DNA of 64,000 nt. It comes from Pycnopodia helianthoides. Its lineage: Eukaryota > Echinodermata > Asteroidea > Forcipulatida > Asteriidae. The position numbers were made by a program, and so were the translations under genes. The stretch covers positions 18,886,875-18,950,874 of the forward strand of contig CM063247.1 in NCBI GenBank assembly GCA_032158295.1. Direction: 5' to 3'. The notes beneath the pieces are model-generated. The model was not told where the DNA came from. It searched no databases and saw only the letters and a list, made by a program, of their open reading frames with translations. Every line of letters starts with the position of its first letter. Position 1 is the first letter of the stretch. This document shows, one piece after another, positions 35,301 to 64,000 of the stretch.

Positions 35301-36752
35301 AAAGTAAGTAATGGTAGAAAGGGTTCCTTAAAATATTTCTGCCTAAAATGCTATCGTTTCTGAGAAACGAGTAAAACAATAGTAATTATCGCGCGCGATA
35401 ATTTGAAAAAAAACCCAGAAAACACATAAGATCTCTTTTCACTATTTTCTCGTAACCTCGATGACCAATTGAGCTCAAACTTTCACAGGTTTGTTTGTTC
35501 ATGCATATGTTTAATCACACCAAATGTAGACACTGATTTTGAGCTGTTACCAAAAGTGTACAATACCTTTAAGTCTCATAATATTGGGGACCGAGTCAAG
35601 TTTTGTTTTGTTAATTATAAGAGAGTTATGAGGCTTGAAGCGGTCTATTGAGATTGTGTGATTTTTATACCAAGTAATACATCACAAGGGAAACTGACTG
35701 GGTAAACTTTAATTAATTTTGGGTTGAAAAGAGCAGGGTCTGAACCTGTGACCTCTGGATTTACGTGCCGGCGCTCTACCATCTGTGCCATCTAGCCATT
35801 ATATTGACGGTCTTGACAATATAGGGAGACCCCCAATATAGGGCGAGATAGCCCAGTTGGTAGAGTGCTGGCACGTTAATCCAGAGGTCGCAGGTTCAAA
35901 TCCTGCTCTTGTCATTATTTTTGCTCAACCCAAAACGTTCTTTATTTTTTTTAAGGAACTTACAGCAGTTTTGTTCCGCTGCTCTTCTGTTAAAATGGTA
36001 TTCTCTTCTGAATAATTCATCGAAGAGGATGCGAGATTGGTTTGTCTATGGCCCTGCTGTATTTTCATTCCATCACCCGGCTTGCAGGAACCATGTACAA
36101 GATCGTGCTCATCATTCGCCTCAATATCCACCACGCAAGATACTTTTTGTTCGTCATTTTCACGAGTGATTTTAGCGTTGAGACTCGATGTTGGTCCGTT
36201 TGCATTTCGTGTGGGGAGCCCTCTGTTGTTTTTCTTCCGACGCTCCTTCTTCACTGCACCGTTCGTAGCCCCCGTGAGGTAATTTTCCACTGGATGATCG
36301 CTGTCTGTCGTGAGTTTGAATTCCGTTGTCTTAGTTTCCAACGATCTGAAATTTGATGAAAAACATCTCAATCATGATTATACTTTTGTTCTGTTGATCA
36401 AAAAGTCGTTTCACTTTTCTTTTTACAAACTTTACAACATTGTACATCATTTTACAAACTTTACAACATTGTAGTTTTTTTCATTCGTGAGAAAAAAAAT
36501 TACCTTCTTTTCTCATCGGAATGGTCGCAAGTGCCGCTTCCGTCCACCAGTGCGGACGATAGACCCACATCATCACCGCCACCGGCCGTTGCATTTTGAC
36601 CATTGCATTCGCCACCCAACTCGAAGTTGACCGTTTCTTCATCGGGACATCTCGTGTAAATGCTTGTCTGGCCACTCCTCCTGGCTGGATTTTCCTGGTC
36701 CGGTGGAACAACGCCAATACCACGCCAAAATACTCCCATTCCAAGCCGATTT
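32397..36752 (-). CDS. Divergent protein kinase with long hydrophilic N-terminal region (5' end unresolved)
   Basis: Minus-strand exons 36504-36752, 35964-36345, 34891-35058, 34030-34074 and 32397-33584. All have GT-AG borders and continuous phases (2, 0, 0, 0), for about 676 residues to the stop. The first two exons are hydrophilic and probably disordered (acidic Gly/Asp stretch, then KKERRKKNNR). The 56-residue third exon looks helical (ARWLRILTITSHLKKRMDLL). The last exon carries a basic stretch (RKRPAQKKKAKQR) and the kinase: Gly loop LGSGDYGEVFL, AVKRL lysine, REIEAMEAV helix C, catalytic loop THNDLHIGNIM (D and N kept; HRD replaced by HND), IIDLGKA in place of DFG, MAPEI, and DVYSLGVIF. 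Catalytic residues are kept, so activity is plausible. I do not recognise the subfamily. The start codon is not established. Confidence 0.82.
33585..34890. other. Introns of the divergent kinase gene
   Basis: Introns either side of the 45-bp exon 34030-34074 (EIEENAGKAYTLLEE). They hold a diverged GGCTTCG/GAGCCC repeat at about 33770-33830 and the foldback element at 34672-34793; the rest is AT-rich. Confidence 0.6.
34672..34793. mobile_element. Near-perfect foldback element 'E'
   Basis: AGGGCCCAATTTCATGGCTC plus TGCTTACCGCGGA and their exact inverse (TCCGCGGTAAGCAGAGCC, ATGAAATTGGGCCCT) flank a short centre near 34718-34740. The outer GGGCCCAATTTCAT matches the ends of MITE family D, so the two families share termini. 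A related copy occurs at 45228-45330. Confidence 0.85.
35227..35572. mobile_element. MITE family B, copy 2
   Basis: Nearly identical to 9988-10328: TTAAAGGCCCTGTACACTAT start, central ATTATCGCGCGCGATAAT, TTTTCTCGTAACCTCGATGA flank, TGTACAATACCTTTAA end. Lies in a kinase-gene intron. Confidence 0.9.
35690..35935. mobile_element. Inverted pair of tRNA-like sequences (family F)
   Basis: Right half (plus, 35842-35915): A-box-like TAGCCCAGTTGGTAGAGTGC, anticodon-arm-like CTGGCACGTTAATCCAG, B-box GCAGGTTCAAATCCTGC. Left half (minus, about 35725-35805) is a second copy: TGGCACAGATGGTAGAGCGC and ACAGGTTCAGACCCTGC. Outer TTTTGGGTTGA / TCAACCCAAAA extends the inverted repeat. The acceptor stem does not pair well, so these look like SINE or pseudogene heads rather than functional tRNAs. 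The element ends about 30 bp from exon 35964-36345. Confidence 0.7.
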
Positions 36753-37019
36753 CTGACGAAATTAACGAGCAAACAGAATATCTCAAGATTGAAAAGAATA
36801 CGATTTTAGTTGTGTTTATTGCATACTTTTAATGAGGTGTTATGTTCTATTCGGTGATTCGTTAAACTTTTTTTTCAACAACAGATGGCGTAACTTTACT
36901 GAACGGCTAAGAATGGTGGTGCGTCACCCTAAAAAGTGATGGATCAAAGAGAGTTTACACTGAGAAGAGTCCCAGAACTATTTTTTGTGTTAGTTCTAAT
37001 TCTGGACTTTTCAAAGTGT

Positions 37020-37075
37020 ATTCAGACCTTATGCATTGACGTCATCACGCCTCCATCTTAGAGGTAAAACGATAT
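37020..37075 (-). promoter_or_regulatory. CRE-like site near a possible minus-strand promoter
   Basis: TGACGTCA core at about 37037-37044 close to AAGATGGAGGC on the minus strand, in an otherwise AT-rich setting upstream of exon 36504-36752. It could mark an alternative promoter for the kinase gene. Inference only. Confidence 0.25.
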
Positions 37076-37237
37076 ACGCGTGGCGCACTGGATGGGCCAA
37101 ATGAGCAAACTTCTTTTGACCTCTAGCCAAGAGCGCCCTATTTTCTTGATGCGAGTTTTCCTTTTTATTTTACCGCCAGAGACAGTGTTCAACTACAAAA
37201 TGTTGCATTGAATCTTTCATAAACTATGTCCATACCT

Positions 37238-37441
37238 CCTGAGTGAGAATTTTCTTGCAGTTCGACCTGACTGTTTACCATCAACGGCCTGACGCTGACG
37301 GCTGTGATGTTTTCCCAGGACTGTCTCCTCCTTGTCCCATGCTGGACAGCGGGGTTTCCGTCACAAATGACGGTTGACGAAGGAGCGTTTTGTTGCTCAT
37401 GGGTTATAAGTGGGGCCACTTTGGATCCGCTCATTAACCTT
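37238..37441 (-). CDS. Candidate 5' coding exon of the kinase gene
   Basis: Minus-strand segment with an acceptor-like TTGTCCTTATTCAAG, an in-frame ATG at 37432-37434 and an open frame of about 65 residues (MSGSKVAPLITHEQQNAP ... QENSHSG) to a GTATGG donor. It is well placed to be the initiating exon, but it ends in phase 1 whereas exon 36504-36752 needs phase 2. Either an intervening small exon is missing, another donor is used, or this exon belongs to another transcript. Confidence 0.4.
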
Positions 37442-37879
37442 GAATAAGGACAATAATAAGTCGCACCAGATTGTAATTAATGTGAAATAAGATTGGCATA
37501 TTATTTGCTGGCCCGTGGTTTGGAACACCTTATTGTTGACATTAGGCCATAACATTGTGCAAAGTTTTGGAGCTGCACATGGATTGTAGCCCCAGGCAAT
37601 CCCAAGTGGGATTTGAAACCTTTTTGAGGATATCAATCATTAGTCCCAAATCGAAAACACGCTAAAAATAATGTAACAACGCATTTTCTGCGTGAGCTTA
37701 GACGACCAACCATTTCCATATGAAAACCCGCAGAATAAATTTCGGTGAAAGAAAATCTTTGCGCCAAAAAAAAAAAAGTGTAGTATCTGTGAGAAAACTA
37801 AGTCGGTGTTTTACGATCGTACCTGTAGTGTGCCTGTACGGTATTTTGTTTAGTTGCTCAATTAATGTTTCTCATTTCC

Positions 37880-38140
37880 TACCACCCACCTTCGTAATGT
37901 TGCAGCAAATGCACCAAGCCTACGGTGACGAGGCCGGCTCACCCCGTCACCGCAGCGATCAGGGGCTTGTGATCGCATCACCCCCACTGGGTGAGGTCCT
38001 TCGGATCTGGCCTCTAACCCCTCGGGATGAGCCGGTAACCTCTTGGCTGTCCATACCTAGATCTGCCTCACGGACATCTTGGAGCTCAGATGACCAGCAC
38101 GGTTTGCTGTGGAGCTCTTGGGGTTGGATATGAGAAGCTC
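37880..38140. other. GC-rich, coding-like segment of unknown nature
   Basis: About 260 bp much richer in GC than its surroundings and open in one frame on each strand (plus: MHQAYGDEAGSPRHRSDQG...; minus: ...QDVREADLGMDSQEVTGSS). A pyrimidine-rich acceptor-like stretch (CCTACCACCCACCTTCG) precedes it on the plus strand. I recognise no domain. It could be an exon, a retroelement remnant or a non-coding RNA. Confidence 0.3.
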
Positions 38141-38204
38141 TTTCGCGGCTCCTCTGTAGTCTAATCAGGGAATTGAACGATCTATTGTAATGAACTATAC
38201 TGTA

Positions 38205-38435
38205 CAAAAAATCCCGGGTCAGAATTGATCCGGATTCCGGGTCCAAGTGTCATTTCCGGTCAGGTTGACTCGGAAAGTGGTTACACAATGGGATTTTAAC
38301 TCGGATTCTACGCCAGCTTGACCCATTTTGGGTCATATTTGACAGAGATTCCGGGTTATACTGACCCAGAAATGGGTCAGTCCCCACGGGAACCGGATCA
38401 GGTCAATTCTGACCCGGAAGTTTTCAGAGTGATAT
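38205..38435. mobile_element. MITE-like element with repeated TGACCCGGAA motifs
   Basis: Left CCCGGGTCAGAATTGATCCG and right GATCAGGTCAATTCTGACCC plus GGAAG are inverted. Inside are further GACCCA/TGGGTCA and ATTCCGGGT motifs in both orientations, giving nested inverted repeats. No coding capacity. Confidence 0.7.
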
Positions 38436-39031
38436 AAGTTGTTTTCAGACCCAACTGCTGCAATATCAAAGATTATAATTAAACAAATTTGTACCTATAA
38501 GACAAGTGCCACAATATCGCATTTTTATCCTTTTTTCAGTGACTAAGGCAACTGTTTAAATGTTTTTATTGTGTGTACATTTAATACTATTATATCATAT
38601 TATTTAATCGATTAATTGGGACCATTTAGCTCGCCATTTAACCAGTCCGTCAGCTTTCTCCTCGCTCCATGGGTTATTTGTAATTCAACGTTGTCATTTT
38701 AAGTTATCTTGTACTGTATTTTCACAATCAATGTAGGCCTTATAATGAACAATCTATGAATGGAGTAGATGAGCCTCGGGAAGCAATCAACTAGCCAGCT
38801 GAACTACTTGAAAATAATTTTGGACTGATTCTCAGAATTGTGAACTAAATGTTTGACCAGTGTGAGACTGTAGAGAGATAAAGCTCACATAGGTCCTTGA
38901 AACTGAACAACAATAATGACAATAATCATCGAACATGAAAGTCAGGTCAGTCGTACGGCCATGAACATGACAACTTGATATTGGGATGTATGGAGGCCTT
39001 CATTGCAATAATTCTCTCAACGAAAACTTAC

Positions 39032-39120
39032 CTGAATCTAGCAGACAGTATCTCCCTTTCCGAATCGGAACATTGTTAGCCCAAGTTTGAAAACTAAGGC
39101 TGTTGTATTTCGTTTTGAAA
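39032..39120 (-). other. Candidate non-coding first exon of the kinase gene
   Basis: On the minus strand a perfect donor CAG|GTAAGT at 39026-39034 ends a stretch containing only a short ORF (MFRFGKGDTVC then stop). It lies upstream of the candidate coding exon 37238-37441 and about 1.1 kb from the divergent DAPK-like start. Could be a 5' UTR exon. The upstream limit is a guess. Confidence 0.3.
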
Positions 39121-40195
39121 ATACCAAATCGCAGTTTAATGTATTATACTTTCGGAGCAAAATCCTGTAGCGTGACTATCAGAATCGAAACACATAACTT
39201 TATGTGACTTATACTGTTTTGGTCCCTTTTGTTTACTTGATGTCAAGCGTCTGTTTGTTGCGAGGTTCAAGTTTTGTTTATGAAAGTATGTGTTTGTTAC
39301 GTCATAATTACCGGACACGAATTTTGGAGAACACAGGTGCTCGATTGCACGCGTGCTTGCTTCTGAGTTCTAAACACACGCTCGCGTTTGGCAAAAATTA
39401 TCATACTCTGCACGTGTGACGCGCGTTGCGAATGTGCGTTCCACGTCTGCAATTTGCAAGCGTCACGTGCAGAATATGTGAATTTTTGTTATTCATTTCC
39501 ATTTTGACTCTCAAAATGGGGGGGGGGGGCTAGACTGTGCGTGTAAGTGCACTGGGTAAAAGATAAACTACAGGTACCACGGTAGGCCTAGTCAATATTT
39601 TAACGAATTGACAAAATCTTCAAAAATCGTGAGATTTTGGCACGTTATAGTTTGTACTTACAGTTTAATATTGGATGTGCTCATCGCTATGCTTGAGATT
39701 TTCCCAAAGATAAAAAAATGGTATCAGACGACTACCGTCAAGTGAGGGCGCACTTTACCACTTCCCTTACGTTTTAAAGTTTTATTTAACTTGTAGTTGG
39801 GTTTGAACAAATGAATAAAGTGTTCTTTTCATTGATAAAAAAACATCTTGATTTTGAAACAGTTTACTTGTTAAGTACTTTACAAAGGCTTTGAAGCATA
39901 AGTAGCTGTCCGAAGTATTTAGTTAACAATTCCCAACTAAACTGATTTACACAAACTACACGTTTAAAAAAAAAAATCGGTCACATTACTTTATCATCAC
40001 TTTTCATCACAACATCAGTTGTATGTTTTCACACACGCCGAACTGGGAGCAATCGAAAGTTGTTGTAAGTGACGTTTGTGTGTGTTAACTCTACACCTCC
40101 GTCCGAAATGTACAAGAGTCCCTTAAGTCTTCATTTGGAAACTAGCTAGGAATGTATTGGCTTTATGACCTGAAGTGCCTTGTTTACGAGCCAGA
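39121..40195. other. Upstream region of the DAPK-like gene
   Basis: Contains CACGTG/CACGTC and GCGCG-rich sequence around 39410-39475, a poly-G run at 39518-39528 (indel-prone) and AT-rich DNA. Presumably includes the 5' UTR and promoter of the DAPK-like gene. No definite TATA box or start site can be read. Confidence 0.45.
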
Positions 40196-59037
<18,842 letters not shown>

Positions 59038-59204
59038 GTGATCACGCTAACCATAATTGCAATCAACACTTAATTCTTTGCTTTCACTTTGATGTTTGTG
59101 ATTGGATATGGTGACATTTTGCCGTTGATACGGAGAAATTTCAAAAGTATCTGGGCACCAAAAATTTGTCTGAATGCCAGGTTTGTTATTCTTGATGTTA
59201 TTGT

Positions 59205-59345
59205 AGCCAGTCAAGGAAGCTCAAGTTTTGGTGACAAGGAGTCTGGGTTTGAGTGCCGAATATGCACTTGCGTTCTTGAGCAAAAACACTTAACTTTAAT
59301 TGCTTCTCCTCACCAAGGAGTAAATGGGTACATGGACAATCTCGC
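59205..59345 (+). mobile_element. SINE head fragment (second tail type)
   Basis: GTCTGGGTTTGAGTGCCGAA, TTGAGCAAAAACACTTAAC and CACCAAGGAGTAAATGGGTA match the SINE at 19690-20075. Confidence 0.65.
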
Positions 59346-60089
59346 TACATTTTACATGCATATTTGCCGTAAACTAAGGTACATTCTGGTCTAATATTGC
59401 AAAATTATTTAGACCACTAGATAATGACACTTTTTGTAGTTATCTAGACCAGCATGCACCTCATTTTACGGCCAATGCATGCTTAAAATGCATTTGCGAA
59501 GTAGTCCATATACAATGTACCTGCGAGGGTAGAGATTGTCGTTGTGAATGGGTAATAACCTGTGTAACCATTTGGCTGTCATTGCTGCATGGAGTTCTTA
59601 GGCATGGAGTGCCCAGCGAGTTCACATTATTATTCATATTATGTGAAGGGAGTAACCAAGCATTATCCCAGTGATCGATTCACACCACATAAAGCTAGTG
59701 GCTTGTAAGGCCAGCAAGTTACACACATGAATGTATTGACCCATTTCAGCCTGATGTCATCATCTCAAACAATCTTGGTTGCGCCATTTTGGGAGTCTAT
59801 GTCCTGCGTGCTATACAGTTAAGTGCAAATATTAGGCGACGTGGCATTTACACGCGTACTTGTTGACTACCAAAATGGTGAGCGTGGCACAGGCGCCGCG
59901 TGTGAGGTTGGTGCAGGGGGTCAATATGTACGAACTACACTGCGGACTCGCACAATTTACTGCTAAATCCCATCGAAAAGAATTCCCAAGAAAAGTTGTC
60001 ATCCATAGAGGGCCCAGATTCACGGTCAAAATGGTCCCCGGCAGTAAGCGCAGAAAGCCGTTGCAAGCATCGCCATGAAATTAGACCCT

Positions 60090-60282
60090 GGGCCCAATTT
60101 CATAGAGCTGCTTAAGCGCAAAAATAAGCTAAGACAACAAAGTTATGTACCAGAACAAGGTTACCAACCAAAATACCGTGTCGTATGTACCATTTGTGAC
60201 TGGTATCCTGCTCATTTCTGCTAAGCAGGAAATTGTTTGGCAATAGTTTCTGATTTTAAAGCAGCTCTATGAAATTGGGCCC
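60090..60282. mobile_element. MITE family D, copy 5
   Basis: GGGCCCAATTTCATAGAGCT/GCTTAAGC to AAAGCAGCTCTATGAAATTG/GGCCC, about 193 bp. The cleanest D copy in the window. Confidence 0.9.
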
Positions 60283-60904
60283 AGATCGCATGTAATCTCA
60301 GCAATACAATGTTGGTAAGATTGTACATGTAAATATTCACAGTTTGCAAATAACTCACATGGTATAAAGATGGTCAGGGTGAAAAACTTCCCTTCGAACA
60401 GTTTCGCCTGAAATAAGTAAAACTATCAGTTTTGATCTTGAGTGTTAAAAACCAGATGTTTAGAACAGTGAAAAAGGGGTTTTCATTATTTTTTTTCTTG
60501 GACAGCAATCACCAATTGAGCTTAAAGTTCCACAGGATTTGTTGCTTTATGAAGCATGTTGGCTCACACAAAGTGCAGATGCTGGTCTTTGACACTTACC
60601 AATGGTGTGTCCGCATGCTTTAATAGAGACAAATGAACTTGTTTAGCTTTGGAAGTATTGAAAAGCCACATCACAAGCTTGAAACTTCCAGCATCAAACA
60701 TTAATTTTGTAGTAAATGAGTAATGAACCTTTTTTTTCTTTGATAGTGCAGTTGTTTCAACACACTGAACCTCTAAGCTTGCCTCGTTGTTTATTAACAC
60801 GCATGTATATCCCAGATAAATCAGTGTGTTGTTTTTAGGTCTCTTTTTTCAATACTATCTTCGCATATAAGTGTGGTTTTGTTGGCTTAAGGCAAATTTC
60901 TACA

Positions 60905-61280
60905 GCTATATGCCGGGCGGCTTATACGCTGAAGTATTAATATTGAGAACAAAAACCAATGTACTCTTTTTTAAGAAAGATTTTTGTAAAATATTTAGAT
61001 GAAAAAACACCTTGTTCTTGCAGATCATTCTAATTAACGATTTCAATAACGATCAATGGTGTTAACTTCAATTCATTTTTACTTCAATGCAACGCAACTC
61101 GCACTGATGTGCCGATGTGACTTGTGTACATCACCACAAAGGACCACCCGGCATATATGCCGCAGCGGTGACCACATCGCTGCGGCTTATACGCCCGGGC
61201 GGCTTATACACCGACTCCTGAATCTTGTTTGACAATTTCTGTGCATTGCGGTTATACACTGGGCGGCTTATACACCGAAG
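60905..61280. repeat. GGGCGGCTTATAC repeat cluster with a GC hairpin
   Basis: GGGCGGCTTATACGC or GGGCGGCTTATACACCGA occurs near 60915, 61197 and 61260. Between them GCCGCAGCG/CGCTGCGGC forms a hairpin (about 61160-61187). Origin unknown. Confidence 0.5.
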
Positions 61281-61663
61281 ATTACGCATATGCTTTTTTT
61301 ATCATTTCTGTCTTTGTTCAAGCTGTCTGTCTGTCTGTCTGTTCTGTTTGTCTTTCCATCAGGCAACTCACCACAAGCCCCGGCTTCTAGAAGATTCCTC
61401 CATACTTATTTATTTTCTGCATTTATGGATACTTCTTTAAATCAATTTGTAATTCATGTTTTGGATTATGTATCGTTTGGAAAATGTCCATTAAGTATGG
61501 AAATAAATGTGAGTTTGAATTGAATTGATAGAAGTTTCCCGGGGGAAATCAAAGAGTGGGGTACTCTCTCTTGTAATTGCAACTGGGAAATGATTTCACT
61601 TTTTAAAAAAATACCGGGACTTGAAAAAATATTTTTTACAAAACCAGTACTTGTTAGGTACTC

Positions 61664-62095
61664 GTGGCGTGTCGTGGCCGAGCGGATAAGAACACCGGAC
61701 TCAAGCTCTGATGTTTCTGATCGGCAGAGTGTGGGTTCGAGTCCCGGTCGTGACACTTGTGTCCTTAGACAAGACACTTAACCATTATTGCTTCGTCCTT
61801 CGGATGGGACGTAAAGCCGTAGGTCCCGTGTGGTTTTGTAATGCACGTAAAAGAACCCAGTTACACTTATCGCTAAGAGAAGGGGTTCTCCCCGGTGTTC
61901 ATGGTTTGATTGGCAGCATATTGCGCCACAGCACCTTGTAAACCATTACTTGGTGCTATGTAAAGGAACAGGTCTAATACTTCAAAACATAGCTCCACAT
62001 TATACCTTGCAGGAAAAATATTGAGCACTTTGAGACGCCCATCGGACGTGATAAAGAGCTATATAAGAACTGCGTATTATTATTTATTATTATAG
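61664..62095 (+). mobile_element. tRNA-derived SINE, full length
   Basis: A-box TGGCCGAGCGGATAAGAACA, long variable-arm-like insert, B-box GGGTTCGAGTCCCGGTCG. Body CACTTGTGTCCTTAGACAAG, TTCGTCCTTCGGATGGGACG, TAAAAGAACCCAGTTACACT. Tail GAGACGCCCATCGGACGTGA, GAGCTATATAAGAACTGCGT and (ATT)n. The head resembles a class II (Leu/Ser-type) tRNA. Best reference copy for the family in this window. Confidence 0.9.
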
Positions 62096-62449
62096 GGAGA
62101 TTGAAGTTATCAGAGTATCCACAATTTTGCCCTCCAATCATTCGGTCATGTACCTTATCTTAACAGACAAAACCTTTTTGTTGATATTTGAATGTGAATC
62201 ACAGTGTGCAGTGTTGATGCATTGGCAACTTTTTGTGCCAGAGATTCAATTTTTGATTCAGAGAAATTAATTAACACTTAATTTAAAACAGAAGTTAAAA
62301 CTGAATTCCAGTGAAGACTGGATTTGTCGTTGAAAAATGGGATCTTATTTTTGTCATTGTTTGTTTGGTTTGCCTAAATCAACCCACATTTTTCAATCTG
62401 GTCAGAAGTCTTTGGGGATATTTTGTTTTACTTCAGACTCTAAATGCCT

Positions 62450-62770
62450 GTTTGTTATGGGTGGCTAGTGAGTAGAGCGCTCGCCTCTCACCACTGTGGC
62501 TCTGGTTCGATTCCTGGCTGAGGCCATATGTGAGTGCGGTTGGTTCTCTCCTGTGCTATGAGGTTTTTTTTTCTCCAGGGCAGGCCCTCCGTTTTACCTC
62601 TCTCTGGAAAATCAAACACTTTCAATCTCTAGCTGTGCTCCGTGGTCATATATGGGTTGATGTGGCTGACTGCCAAATGTGCCTATACACGCCCTGGGGC
62701 TAGAACAGGTTACAGCCGCGTCCTTCGCAATTCAGCTTCTAAGCTGCGAGTACGGATGATTAGGTCCCAT
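62450..62770 (+). mobile_element. Second tRNA-derived SINE type
   Basis: A-box-like GTGGCTAGTGAGTAGAGCGC, B-box-like CTCTGGTTCGATTCCTGGC, then a pyrimidine-rich body (GGTTGGTTCTCTCCTGTGCT) and an ATT-type end at 62770. Unrelated to the 61664 body. Confidence 0.7.
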
Positions 62771-63110
62771 ATTGTTATTATATATTATTGTTATTAAATA
62801 CACCCTGTCACTTTATAAGCATAAACGTATTTGCACAATTTCCCAGAACTTAGCATTTTAAAACAGCTTGATATAGAATGCAACATCACGACACTGTAAC
62901 AGCTGAGTGACCTGGAAATCTCTTTGGAAAAAATCAATACCAGGTTCTAAATTATAAAGAATAAATGGAAGGTAAACACATGTTGACAACCAGGAATGTA
63001 AACACGCCTAAAAATAAACAAAATTTGATGTAAACTGGAATTTCAATGACCACTGTAGTTGTTCCTCACAAGTATGCTATTTATGTACGTGTTTTTAAAC
63101 CTTGAAAGAC

Positions 63111-63486
63111 TTAAAGGCAGGGTATACTTTTGTTAATTACTCCACTAGTTAATGACCATAAAAACTTTTTTGTAAAGAGCACTGGAGAGCTGTTGATATT
63201 ATCAAACATTGTTAGAAATGACCCCCTTTGAAGTAATATAGTTTTAGAGAAAGAAATAATTTTTCACCCAAACATTTGAATCTGAGAAAGGCTTCATGCT
63301 TAGGCAGAAGCTTTCTCAGCATTGAAGCAACAATTCTATGCAAAAAGTGTGTTTTTTCTTTCATTATTTTCTTGCAACTTTGATGACCAATGAGACCAAA
63401 TTTTCACAGGTTTTTTTTATGCATTGTTGGATACACTAAGTGAGGAAACTAGTCTTGACATTAACCAAAAGTATATACCTTGTTTA
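63111..63486. mobile_element. MITE family C, copy 3
   Basis: TTAAAGGCAGGGTATACTTT start, central hairpin CTGAGAAAGGCTTCATGC / GCAGAAGCTTTCTCAG, shared flank CTTGCAACTTTGATGACC and TTTTCACAGG, decayed right end AACCAAAAGTATATACC. Confidence 0.85.
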
Positions 63487-63487
63487 G

Positions 63488-63641
63488 ATTGGTAACCTTG
63501 CTATGATTGGTACCTTGCTATGATTGGTACCTTGCTATGATTGGTACCTTGCTATGATTGGTACCTTGCTATGATTGGTACCTTGCTATGATTGGTACCT
63601 TGCTATGATTGGTACCTTGCTCTGATTGTTACCTTGCTATG
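63488..63641 (+). repeat. 17-bp tandem array, 9 copies
   Basis: Unit TTGGTACCTTGCTATGA repeated nine times, starting directly at the right end of MITE C3. Central copies are exact; outer ones carry single changes. Confidence 0.95.
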
Positions 63642-64000
63642 AACTTATAATCAGTGAGCTTTCATATTGAAACTGATTGTTTTTCTAAACTGATAAAATC
63701 TTCCAGAGGAAAACCAAACTGATCTATATTTTTTCCTGAGTAAAAGTTTTTGGAAAATTCTTGGCATTATGATATATTTTCATGTTGTTATTACAGTGTC
63801 TGTAGTGATGATACAGCATTTATAGAAAACCCTAACTATCAGACAAGATATAACTGTAAAAAAAAGAGCGGTTGGTTTCAAAGATAAAGGGTGACTCAAG
63901 AAAAGAAGGTCTCACCCCCCCCTTCCGTCATCCGTGAACTCGCATCTGGAGGCTTCCTTCACCCCATGGCACCCATCTTAGCATGACCAGCAATGTCCTC

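Larger units (their letters stand above)
59038..64000. other. DAPK-like intron 3, continuing past the window
   Basis: The next exon should begin with the PEN codons after HLDLK; I could not find it before 64000. The intron contains SINE fragments, MITE D5, a diverged MITE (60295-60625), a GGGCGGCTTATAC repeat cluster (60905-61280), two tRNA-derived SINEs, MITE C3 and a 17-bp array. Confidence 0.6.

Noticed and set aside
35842..35915. Functional tRNA gene (Asn-like, GTT)
   Set aside because: A- and B-box-like motifs are present but the acceptor stem is poorly paired and the sequence is repeated in degenerate form elsewhere; better explained as a SINE or pseudogene.
36037..36356. Plus-strand ORFs around 36037-36356
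   Set aside because: Antisense to exon 35964-36345 of the kinase gene, which has phased splice sites.

Overview
This is a eukaryotic window: genes are split by GT-AG introns of 0.1 to 13.7 kb, there are no bacterial-type operons, and dispersed short DNA transposons and tRNA-derived SINEs are dense. Protein similarity, and interspersed elements of the 'AAAGG...TTTCACAGGTTTG' type that I associate with starfish genomes, suggest an echinoderm, probably an asteroid. The species is an inference.

Layout. (1) 238-4170, minus: 5' part of an alpha-arrestin (ARRDC-like) gene that runs off the left edge. (2) 8095-11409, minus: complete four-exon THEM4-like acyl-CoA thioesterase. (3) 11626-23003, plus: complete eleven-exon HACD3-like very-long-chain 3-hydroxyacyl-CoA dehydratase with an N-terminal p23/CS domain. 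Genes 2 and 3 are head to head, with 216 bp between their start codons, so two acyl-CoA metabolism genes may share one promoter. (4) 28446-29618, plus: intronless rhodopsin-family GPCR whose DRY and NPxxY motifs are both altered. (5) 32397-36752, minus, with a possible 5' end near 37441 and 39032: multi-exon gene whose last exon carries a divergent protein kinase domain behind a long hydrophilic region. (6) 40196-59037, plus: first three coding exons of a death-associated protein kinase (DAPK family) gene that runs off the right edge.

The rest is introns and intergenic DNA full of repeats. There are several MITE families with inverted ends, a 681-bp hAT-like element with a perfect 8-bp target duplication, foldback palindromes, tRNA-derived SINEs, and tandem arrays (units of 17, 23, 26, 32 and about 41 bp, plus CAA/CAG, CA and CT tracts). 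At least three MITE families share a conserved flank next to a central palindrome whose position is kept while its sequence changes. That shared architecture, the THEM4/HACD3 promoter and the conflicting reading frames at the HACD3 C-terminus are the observations most worth pursuing. I saw no CRISPR array, rRNA or convincing functional tRNA gene.
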